Shown here: positions 21,095 through 29,679 of the stretch, piece by piece
Numbering within the stretch: position 1 is the stretch's first letter
Layout: every line of letters begins with the position of its first letter
Assembly (NCBI GenBank): GCA_015501075.1
Contig: JADNYJ010000324.1
Span: forward strand, 1-36,164
Source of the DNA: Gymnopilus junonius
Taxonomy: Eukaryota; Basidiomycota; Agaricomycetes; Agaricales; Galerinaceae
Direction: 5' to 3'
Length of the DNA stretch: 36,164 nt
The notes under the pieces: model-generated
Database searches by the model: none
What the model was told of the DNA's origin: nothing
The model's input: only the letters and a program-made list of their open reading frames with translations
Made by a program: the position numbers and the translations under genes

Positions 21095-22659
21095 ATGATT
21101 CCCTCTCCACGCTCCCCCCGTCCCTCGTCCTCTAAGAGACTTCGAGGCGGTACAAGTCTGTAAGCCATATCTCACCATTTATGAACTTCGTCACACTTAG
21201 CTTCTTCGGATTGTCTTTTTCACACAGTAGGGCCTCTGCTTCCGGAACCAACGCGCCTACTCTTGCCACTATCGTTGATCTTCCTGCCGAACTTTTGACC
21301 CGTGTGTTCGAGATCTGCTTGGACGAGCATGATGAACCCGTGGAACCACACGAGATGACATTCCCTTTCATCCTCTTGAAAGTCTGCAAGCGCTGGAAGA
21401 CCGTTGCCCTAGACTCTCACTGGCTCTGGAATAATATTTTCGTGCCGGAATATTCTCCAAAAGAAGATAACGGCTCTATGTGCAAATTTATTTCGACCTG
21501 GCTCTCGCTTTCTGGTGCTCTCCCGCTGGACATTGTTCATCGTCAACCTGGGCGACTCTCGAAGGGGTCCAACGTCAAGGAGGCTACTCTTTATGCTGGA
21601 CAGATGCTCCGACTTGTTCTTGCGCATGAACAGCGTTTGAAATTGTTGGAATTGGTGATCGACGATTACCTACTCAACGACCTCCATCCCTACCTTCAAA
21701 AATCGGCCAAAATATTGGGCGGACCAGTCATGGGTACAAATATAGTTGAGCTCACTATTGAGTTGCATGATTCCTTCGGCTCGGTTCAACACCATCAAGT
21801 TGAAGACCTCTTCAACTGGATCTCGAGCCTACCGCAGCTGATGGAACTCGATTTGCGTGACAAGGATGATACTCTTACATTGAAAAATGTTCCCTTTGAG
21901 CGCCTGGGGAACACATTAACTCTCAAGCGAACCGCGATGTCATTTGACCAAGTCCTAGATGTCATTCGTCGTTGCGTCTTGGTGACTAACCTTATTCTCG
22001 ATATCGATGAAGAGGGCGAAGACATCGACGAGGTGAATCCGGAAGATCACTACACGCTTCCTAATCTATGCAGTATCGCACTAGAGGACGTAAACGGAGC
22101 GCTCGTTGCGCTCACATACCTTACTTTACCCAATTTAATACACCTTCGCATTTCAGGGCTTGCTGAGGATCCTAAGAGATGCGAGGTCCTCCAGGAGTTC
22201 CTGGAACGATCAGAGTGTCCCTTGAAGATACTGTCCATCTACGACGACGAGCTTTCGCCAGAGGACGCCCTGGAGGTGTTCATGCTCCCAGCTATACGTC
22301 AAATTCCGGAAGTCATCTTCACCACTAACGAGGGGGACGCCCACGCGTTTATACTCTACATGGGACGTCTCAAGCACAAGATTAATGCTGTGAATAGTGC
22401 CATGTCTCTAACCGACACCTCTCCTGTCGGTCCGCAGCCAGGTCCTGTTAGTGTGCCCCCTTTCATGGTGGGTCCAGATAGAACAGAGAATGAAGATGAG
22501 TATCCTGGATCCTTCTGGTTTGGCCGAAAAACATTGAGTAAATGGGGAAAGGAAAACAATCTGGTTTCGTATCAAGATTCAAGGTTCGAATATAGCACGT
22601 TTTTCCTTCAGAAATTCGGTAATGCAGGGGTTAGGCAGATAGATTTACATAGTAAATAA
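21095..22659 (+). CDS. F-box/LRR protein, 2 exons, 498 aa
   Basis: I place the start at 21095: exon 21095-21159 encodes MIPSPRSPRPSSSKRLRGG, an intron fills 21160-21227 (gtaagc...ttttcacacag), and exon 2 runs 21228-22659 in frame. The alternative ATG at 21181 lies inside that intron and would give an odd hydrophobic leader. The F-box is at about residues 32-90: TIVDLPAELLTRVFEICL, then ILLKVCKRWKTVALDSHWLW. After it come irregular LRR-like strands (LPQLMELDLRD, LPNLCSIALED, LTLPNLIHLRISG) and an acidic patch (DIDEEGEDIDEVN). The C-terminal 100 residues, with a Pro/Val stretch and GSFWFGRKTL, show no known domain. Expected role: substrate-binding subunit of an SCF ubiquitin ligase. Among the F-box genes here it is the only one fully open in the window, and it is not closely related to the pair at 676 and 5487. 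Confidence 0.85.
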
Positions 22660-22786
22660 CTTAAGGCCGCCTAGGTCATTCCTCAATATATCTATCACTT
22701 GCCGATCATACTTGCGGTTGTAGTTGGGTACGCTAAATACGTTGGAGTAGCTATAGGCCAATCAGTCTTACTAATTCTATCATAGT
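22660..22786. other. short spacer
   Basis: 3' ends of the F-box gene and of the putative small minus-strand gene meet here. Nothing else is seen. Confidence 0.4.
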
Positions 22787-23198
22787 CTACGCCCCAGCCT
22801 GATTCTGGCACTGGAGCTGCATGTAAAAGAGAGAGGGCGGTGTAAGTGCTTGAGAAACGTGTGCCGAAACGCACGCTGCCCATCTACTCTACTTGTCCAG
22901 CAAAAATAATCTGTGACCTACCAGAGCCTGAAATGAGGTGCTGACCTGTGACACGATAGGTCCGGGGTGACTCGGAGCATATCCACATAAGCACTTCAGA
23001 TAAATAAAATATACAAAAAGGCTTGCATTTACTGACAAACCTATTGCTCACCTTCTTCATCTGCAGTGTCGTCGACATGTACGTCATTGGCCGCTTCGAC
23101 TCAACTTCGACTTCAAGTTGGCTCTGGCCAAGTCGGGTATTCTCGCCTGGGCCTAACTCCCAAGCTATTACGTCACATTCATTTCCCCTCGGGTACAT
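22787..23198 (-). CDS. putative small three-exon gene, unrecognised, 66 aa
   Basis: Minus-strand exons 23198-23052, 22945-22922 and 22816-22787 join in phase to a 66-residue product. Exon 1 reads MYPRGNECDVIAWELGPGE and continues ...VEVESKRPMTYMSTTLQMKK up to a consensus gtgagc donor. The last intron ends in a strong pyrimidine tract (ctctctcttttacatgcag). The frame is also open for eleven codons above the ATG (KDAAKWFDSI), which reads like more protein, so the true gene may have an upstream exon. Composition (charged, few low-complexity residues) looks coding, but I know no homologue and the downstream exons are tiny. It could be the remnant of a larger gene. It is divergent from the MARVEL-like gene, with 358 bases between them. 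Confidence 0.35.
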
Positions 23199-23556
23199 AA
23201 TGGAGTCGAACCACTTGGCAGCATCCTTTTAAATTTCCCCCCACTCACTCTAGAATCTGGATTTTACGATTGAAACGACATTCTAACTATTCCGAATTAT
23301 TCAGGTCGGAACGCTCTGCTTTCGTGTCCCTTTCTATGGTGAACTAATGTTTTCTTCTGCAAATTGCATTTCACTCTACGAATCAAGTATTCGGAATTAG
23401 TGCTCGACTGTACTTACTCACCGTCAATATTCGTAAGTTGAATTTAATACAGTTTATCCTGGATGTCTGATGAAATATTCGCTAGGTTTCTGCATCTATA
23501 CCTCTGCTTCCGCTTAATTGCAAGGAATATATCCTCGATATCAATTTCAACTGATC
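23199..23556. other. divergent promoter region
   Basis: Apart from the possible upstream extension of the small minus-strand gene (23199-23231), I see no coding sequence. The stretch is AT-rich toward 23450 and should contain the MARVEL-like gene's promoter. Confidence 0.4.
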
Positions 23557-24345
23557 ATGGTAATGAACACTATCATTCGGTTCGGCTATCCCAGTAAGTA
23601 CCCTGCTTGTTTCGACTCTAAACATTTCTCATACTCTCTTCCTTGTCAATAAAGTCATCTTTGGAATTCTGCTCGCTAGTTCCATAATTGAAGTACGCCC
23701 AGAATTTTCCTCTCGATGCCGTCTTCTGAACTTCTTTCCCTTCTCCCCAGCTGTCTATATCCGCCTGGCTGACCTCCAAATTCAACACCTTGCACAACAA
23801 CAGCACAACAGCCGAGAAGATCAGTGTGCGGTACATCCTTTTCTGTTCCGTCTGGACAATCGTATTCGGCGGGGCATACTTCATAACATTCCTACTGGCA
23901 ATTAGTGGTATAATCACCAGTATAGCTTCACACTCTCTCTTGTATGTACACCTTCCTTCTCTTGCCGATTTCTGTCACATCTTTACCCTGGTTTCCATTC
24001 ACTTCCCACTGCTGGTGCTGACATTGCTTGTCTTCTTCCTTCTAGCCTATTCGTCACATGGATCCTATGGCTCGCCGCTGCGGCCGCTATAACCTCAAAC
24101 CTCGGCGGATCCCTAAATTGTAAGGTTAACACGGTCTTCTTCTACTGCGAACACCTCAATGCTTTGATGGGCTTTGCGTGGTTGATTTTGTAAGTTAATT
24201 CACTCTCGTCCCTTCTTACCAATTACATTACTTACCACACGGATCCAGTATCCTGTTGACGATTATCCTGATACTCGTCCTCATTCGTGGGACTATCTCC
24301 GCTAAACGCGGAGACGGATACCGCGGTGCTCTTCTTGACGTGTAA
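23557..24345 (+). CDS. MARVEL-like four-helix membrane protein, 5 exons, 168 aa
   Basis: Exons 23557-23593, 23655-23692, 23751-23941, 24046-24189 and 24249-24345 sum to 507 bases. The product opens NTIIRFGYPIIFGILLASSIIE (helix 1), then ISAWLTSKFN and a glycosylation-type NNST loop. Helices 2 and 3 follow (YILFCSVWTIVFGGAYFI; LFLFVTWILWLAAAAAIT), then GGSLNC...FFYCEHLNAL with paired cysteines in the second outer loop, helix 4 (WLIFILLTIILILVLI) and a short cytosolic tail RGTISAKRGDGYRGALLDV. This layout, with the loop-2 cysteines and the terminal RRGDGYxG-type tail, is common among small fungal MARVEL proteins, which tend to sit in plasma-membrane domains or vesicles. The ATG at 23563 is an equally possible start and changes only two residues. 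Every junction keeps phase and I see no defect. Confidence 0.8.
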
Positions 24346-24679
24346 ACCATTGGAGGATTCACTGTCTCTGTCTCTTTTTTGCTTTCAAATGTACCCATCA
24401 CTCCGAGTTACCCCACTGTGTCTTATAATATCATATCCCGCGTACACTGATATCCATTTGCTGTATTTTAGTTTGCTGTAGGTACCAATGTGTCATCTCC
24501 TCGCACTATATATACCACGTCCGAATTGATTCAAGGAACCTGAGAATGTTGTTTAATACCCCATCCTCCGCAAATATTCTGCAATCGTCTTTCTAGATTC
24601 CTTGGAAAACTGTTTCGATACTCTGAAAATCGGAGCTCGGAGACACAATTCGATCAGCTCAGCTACCCATCCTGCATGA
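24346..24679. other. intergenic region
   Basis: 3' flank of the MARVEL-like gene. A TATATATACC stretch near 24507 and a short ATG frame at about 24547-24597 precede the orphan coding stretch that follows, and a ctttctag at about 24595 could be an acceptor. I could not assemble these into a defensible gene. Confidence 0.35.
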
Positions 24680-25009
24680 TCAAGAAAACGGAGAATACCC
24701 CACAAAGACGCCAAATCATGTTTTGGGGCACCAATTGCGTCTCTGCAAGTAGCCTATGGAAATCAAAGATTTACTGTCCGTAATGGTTCCGTCAACTTAG
24801 CTAAGAATACCCTCCAGTTCGATATGATATTCGACGAAGGACACGTACCGCAGATCTTCACTGGAACTTTGACTTTGGATGCGCAGGGTGTTGACTTCAC
24901 AGCCCTACACGGGACGATTAAAGTGCATCCGATATGGTCGACAGGGAAGCCGCCTGCAGTATATTCAGCATACAACAATCGTAGGGCGACAGTAATGCTC
25001 CGCTGAAGG
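24680..25009 (+). pseudogene. orphan coding stretch, beta-strand-rich C-terminal domain, no start found
   Basis: The frame is open from 24680 to the TGA at 25004-25006. The later 85 residues look like a real folded domain: GAPIASLQVAYGNQRFTVRN, then NTLQFDMIFDEGHVPQIFTG, TLTLDAQGVDFTALHGTIKV, and a closing WSTGKPPAVYSAYNNRR...VMLR. Alternating hydrophobic residues suggest beta strands. Upstream of about residue 20 the frame degenerates (basic, no methionine, stop at 24677). Either an upstream exon was missed or the gene has lost its 5' part. I do not recognise the family. Confidence 0.4.
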
Positions 25010-26623
25010 TAAAGGATGACTCCACGCCTGTATGGTCACTACGCAAATTCTTCGCTCATAGTTTCAGACCGCATAAACATCGACAGTCGCCTATACTTCT
25101 TCCCTTTATTCTCCTGTAAAAATATTTTATCTAGTGCGTATTCAAATTAAAATATTTTCCTACGTGATCTTGGAAGGCACGGAGCTATGTTGAACGAATG
25201 TAGCAAAATATCCAAAGTATGACGATACCAGCACACCTCAGCCCAAAAAATTGCCTAAAAAGTTATACATATTTCATTGATAAAGCGATATCTTAACTAC
25301 TCTGAATGATAGCAACTCACATGCGAGCGATCAATACGAAATAACGAGTAGAAGAGATGGTTATCAATATGGGGCCAATATGCAAGAATAACGACGCACG
25401 CAATGTTGTCATTGAATGAGACCATTTGTTTCTGTCTCAAATTTGCTGGTAAAAAATCCCCCTAGCCAAAGCGTACCCATTGCATTCGGCGACCAAGAGA
25501 AAGCTTGGGCTCGACATGTCGCGCCGCCCAGTAAGCCTGACTAGCAAAACATGATTTAGGTCGCCAGCTCAGAGTTCAAGCGCTCAAATTCAGAGGGCGA
25601 GTTAAAAGATTGCAGAGACCTGGTGGATAACCGTTTAAGCAGAGGTGTATGTAGGTACTAGGAGTCGACGACGGGTCGCCAGCGATGACTGGAAGCACGT
25701 GAGAGTGTTATAGTGACCGTGACGTCAACTGTACAGTTGACCGGATATAACCGACTCGATTTACTGTGCCAGGTCTCTGCTCTTTTCCGAGTCTCTCTGG
25801 CGTTCCATTCGACTGAAATGATTTTGTGTTTGATTTGGTCTGCTTCAACATAGCAACCGATTCTTTTATTATGGCCTCACTTTCATTCAACCTTCTCTGT
25901 GGCTTCCGAGATGCCAATTTCCTGGCTGTTTCTGAGCAAAGAGGGAAAGCAACTCCGTATATCCTCCGTCTTGTACCCTATTTCAAAGATTTATCAACCT
26001 CTTCTGTTTGTGCGATCTTAGCATTCCCCACGGGAGATACTCTTGACTCTTTGGACATATATTAATAATGAAGGCTACTGGCAAAACACGAGGAGCTTAA
26101 CTAAATAACTCATCGCTCAGACCCTTTCGTCTATGTTGTACCTATTTTTGTATCCGTGTTGGCAGGTGGAGTGTATTTCTCTCCGTGGCCAAGGGGCGTT
26201 GTAAAGTCCCATTCCTGGGCCTTACGAGCTCTTACACTAAGCGAACCATATCGAACGCTGACCAGGAGTCTCCATTGTCGTAGGTAGTCATTCGACCTGG
26301 AAGGTTACGAGCTTGGAACTCAAAAACATCCTTCTTTCCGAATCGCTTTACAGATGAAGGTCTGCTTCCGATGATGGTTATTCATATTCCTCAGAAGTGT
26401 TCTGAAAGGTGAATAACATTTCTTAATTCATACTCTAGACCATGTAACGATTTCATCATAGATTTTCGAAGTTACACCACAATACAGAAGACACCAAAAA
26501 ATATTCCCTAAAATCCAATGCGACCCTTTTCTCAGCTTGAAAACCTAAGCAGCGATTGTAAAACACCGGCCAAACTCCAAAGGATCGCGAAACGCCTGGG
26601 CAGCCGGAATACCTTGTTGAAAT
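25010..26623. other. 1.6 kb gene-poor region
   Basis: Frames at 25708-25917 (-) and 25826-26065 (+) overlap each other and show no motif. A perfect 18-base palindrome with an overlapping TGACGTCA site lies at 25720-25741 and is listed separately. The last 150 bases should be the 3' flank of the secreted-protein gene. Confidence 0.5.
25720..25741. promoter_or_regulatory. TGACGTCA site overlapping an 18-base palindrome
   Basis: GTCAACTGTACAGTTGAC at 25724-25741 equals its own reverse complement. It overlaps TGACGTCA at 25720-25727, the classical bZIP (ATF/CREB) site. A CACGTG E-box lies about 25 bases upstream. A related sequence occurs at 29302. Such composite palindromes are typical of dimeric transcription-factor binding sites, but no clear gene start lies immediately downstream. 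Confidence 0.3.
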
Positions 26624-27308
26624 TTAGCTATGGAGGACCTGAATGAAGGCATTGGGCTGCTCGTCGAATGTGCACTGGCCCACACTGAATCCATGGGCGG
26701 CGTTACACTCTCCAGCAAGGAAACTTGCGACACTGCCAAAATCATTTTCTATTTTCGAGTCAGAATTCTGATCATCAGGGAGTTCATCATCATACATACC
26801 CTGGTAGACGACCACGTCAGGGGTTTGATTGACGCTGTTGAAAGTGAGGAATTTGCAGGTAAGTCTCTAACCTATTTATTTCTCGTTGGACGTACAAATT
26901 GACCCTGCAGCTGGCGAATGTAACGAAGACGACAAAGTTGGGATTGATCGAGAACTGCTGGGTTCCTTCGGATAACATCTCGTTGGTGATAACGTTGCAG
27001 TCATTCTGGTTCGGTCCTGGTCCGGGTGGTCCACTGCAAGTCGATTCGCACGTTGCACCAGACAAGTCAATGGTCTGGCGCTTGTGGAGCGACCCAAAGT
27101 ACTCGTCGGCAGGAATCGTGTATTCGACCATGCCATTGGGCCACACTGAAGGAAGAAAGGTGAGCAAGAGGTAGCGAAATTTCAACAGGCGGACTTATGA
27201 ATTACCTTTAGTCACTGTGCCAAGTGCATCGGTACTGGCAGCGGGAACAGCGCTAACAGTAGCGAAGAACGAAGTGATGGCGAGGAGTACTGCGGAGGAA
27301 AAACGCAT
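26624..27308 (-). CDS. small secreted cysteine protein with Kex2 site, 3 exons, 187 aa
   Basis: Minus-strand exons 27308-27206, 27145-26896 and 26834-26624 total 564 bases. Residues 1-20 (MRFSSAVLLAITSFFATVSA) form a textbook signal peptide with an A-x-A-like cleavage context. A propeptide-like segment follows and ends in LHKR-Q at residues 56-58, a Kex2 dibasic site. The mature part starts QTIDLSGATCESTCSG, has GPGPNQNDCNVI, then FVVFVTFASC, and ends with an acidic loop (DDELPDDQNSDSK) and two more cysteines (GECNAA, GQCTF). Six cysteines suggest three disulphides. A similar 'x-C-x-x-x-C-...-P-x-x-x-DC' layout occurs in Agaricomycete small secreted proteins, so I expect an extracellular or wall-associated protein; its role is unknown. 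The second intron uses a strong gtacgt donor at 26895. Confidence 0.8.
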
Positions 27309-27853
27309 GGCTGAACTTGAGGAAGTTTTCTTGATTAGAATGAGGAATGCTTGTGAGTGGGATTCACAATGAAGAATCGTGAAATTCATTGGCCTTTTTA
27401 TATTGCAAAGACAGCCACCGTTAGAACCTATTCTTATTTCAGACTGCTTGCCTGGACCTCCATATACCCTCGTAGTATAGAAAACTGCGATGATCAAGAG
27501 CACGTACCCATAGGGTCGTCCCAACAGAATTTAACGACACAGAGTTTAATCCGTCCTAAATGGTAGTGCAGAGCGGCATATAATGTGGAAAACTTTCAAA
27601 TGTCGGGATGTAATCGTTATAAATTTTATTTCTTAATTTAGGAGAAAACTGGGCTAATGGAGAATTGGAGGAACGAGATAGCAGAACGCTTCCAGGTCGG
27701 TTGCAGATATATTTTGTAAGAATGTTTTATACAGAAAATAAAGCATGCTTTCCGCGTTTGCCGTCTTATTATTAGCTGGTGCTCTGAGGATAATGCACAT
27801 CTAAGTATAATCTAATATCTAATATCAAGATATCAGCAGGACGATTTTGATTC
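27309..27853. other. promoter of the secreted-protein gene and intergenic DNA
   Basis: Apart from the TATA box at 27395-27402, an AATAAA lies at about 27737 on the plus strand. A 19-codon frame near 27745 (hydrophobic, signal-like) has no continuation, and I do not call it. Confidence 0.4.
27395..27402 (-). promoter_or_regulatory. TATA box of the secreted-protein gene
   Basis: On the minus strand TATAAAAA lies about 87 bases before the ATG at 27308. This leaves a 5' UTR of roughly 50-60 bases, normal for a highly expressed secreted-protein gene. Confidence 0.5.
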
Positions 27854-28292
27854 CTAGACTGCTGATGCATCGGACGGATAGGACGAGGTGCCCATGTTGA
27901 ACATGGACGCATGATCAGGCGGGATAGATGGACTTCGCTGGTTTTCACTTTCCAAAGTCAGTAGACTTTCCTCCGATTCATGGCGTTCTATCTCCCTGAA
28001 GTCTGAGGAGGCATAGGCTTGTAGTCGCCGTGACTAACTCACATTGAAGAAGATCACTTGACAAAGTGAGAAACATACTGTCCAGGCCCAGCTACTGCGA
28101 GCCAATCAAGCCTTCTGGGGACACATTCATGCGTCGGAGAGGTCCGATGAGGGAGCGGACATCATTCGGATCCAGAAACGACTGGACGTTTTTAAAACTT
28201 GCCGGCAATTTCAGCCAGATCAAACGCTCTTTTCTTGAAGTGTCTTTCCCCCGTATTTTATACCAACAGAGGTTTTCAGAGCAATCTGTCGT
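27854..28292 (-). pseudogene. unrecognised coding remnant with an in-frame TAG
   Basis: Minus strand, 28292 down to 28095: 66 open codons including KERLIWLKLPASFKNVQ, SFLDPNDVRSLIGPLRR and SPEGLIGSQ, then a TAG at 28094-28092. The same frame goes on directly with LGLDSMFLTLSSDLLQ to a gtgagt donor at 28042. After a 40-base intron (ending cctcag at 28003) it continues YFREIERHESEESLLTLESE and a serine/proline-rich tail to the TAG at 27854-27856. Sense resumes at once after the internal stop and the splice keeps phase, so this was almost certainly a gene. The alternative is a very short (33-base) intron, gtgtcc...cagtag, removing the stop. Upstream of 28292 the frame is closed, so the 5' part is missing or needs another exon. 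Family unknown. Confidence 0.45.
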
Positions 28293-29679
28293 CTATTTAA
28301 CGTAAATATCTTCTTCCCTTTAAGAATTCTCGCAAAGTGGGCAATAAAGGAGCTCCTTCTTTACATTTATTTAGACCAGATGTTAGGCGCATAGTACATG
28401 CGTAATTAGAGAGGGAATTTAGTGCTCTAAAAATGAGGGATCCCCGGATCTCGGACCATAGTAAGGACCAGACGTCGACCTTCTTTGAAAGCGGCAAGGG
28501 TAGTCCGTGTAAATTTGAATTTTAAAATGTTGGCACTATTTAAGGAGCGCTCTCTGGTCCATAATTATGCCGACTTGCGCCGAGCTAACGTTGATGAGCC
28601 CCATGACAGGGAATTATCGTAGGATGGGGTTGTTAGACTAAGACGCCGCGTTTCGACTTTCTGTTCATTGTCTTACTCAACGGCATGTCTAGGATCAAAC
28701 TTTGGACAGGCTTGGGCACATGCTATCGATACCACATTGACCGTATTATATGGCTTATCAACTCGCGTCATTATACTAGTTGACGATTCGGACTTCGACA
28801 AGTGACCGGCTGACGAGCGCTTAGTTCATTGAAATCCAGCGCTAGACGTAGACGAGGGCTGCAATGGGTACAATGCAACATTGCCTTCCAGTTTGCAGTT
28901 GGACCCGGGTCAGAAATTGAATTTCGGAACAAAGGTTCTTCAAATTCTGACTCTTGTGAGTTGCTTGTGAGAATTCTTTGAAGTACCGGGCACCGGTACC
29001 AAGTCAGGCGACGATATGGTCGTAAAATAACGGCAACGTGCGTCGTTGAATTCAGGAATGTCAAATTTTTTTAAGATATCTAATTAATGAGAGAGTTTAC
29101 ACATCAGATGTGTGTTCCAGAATCAACTGGTGCCGTATTCATCGGCGATTTTTTTGTGGAATCCATGAAATACATGTGAACCTATACAAGTATGGTTTCT
29201 AGACAGCACAAGGCTCCAGCCGACCTAAATTCAAGCTTGTTAATGGATGCAGTCTATTCAACATGACGGCTTCACGCGGGGGTCAGTCCAGGCTGATACC
29301 ATGACGTCAATGGTATAGTTGATCGGAGTTACCCGGAAAGCATGGCAGGCTTTTTTCCTTGTGAGTCAAAGCCGACACGCGAACTCCCGCCTTGCTTCCG
29401 TCATTGTCAGTCAATGGTCTTTACGCTTTCAAGGCAACTTGGCAGTAAGTAAGCCCTCTGTCTCTCGTCCAGTCTCTGATTTTTTAACTGCAGGTACATG
29501 ATGCTTAATTTCAGGTATGTTAAGTGTTACATCACGGGATAAACAACCTTCAGGACACTTTCAACTAACCCAAAATTATTTCTTTCCAGGTCGGGCCCTC
29601 CAGTGCTGGTTCAAATCTTGTTTTTCTAGTGACCCCAATCCAACTCGCTCTGCCCAAGCGCCCTTCCATTCAATAAGCA
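28293..29679. other. 1.4 kb gene-poor region
   Basis: No coding pattern that I trust; frames at 28297-28497 and 28771-29064 (-) and 29319-29501 (+) lack motifs. A TGACGTCA site at 29302-29309 begins a 34-base segment that matches 25720-25753 at 27 positions. Confidence 0.5.

Noticed and set aside
23205..23230. tRNA T-arm-like text on the minus strand (GGTTCGACTCC)
   Set aside because: The bases on each side do not pair to form a T-stem and no anticodon or acceptor arm can be built.
27745..27804. Signal-peptide-like 19-codon frame
   Set aside because: Ends in a stop at once and no donor site joins it to further coding sequence.
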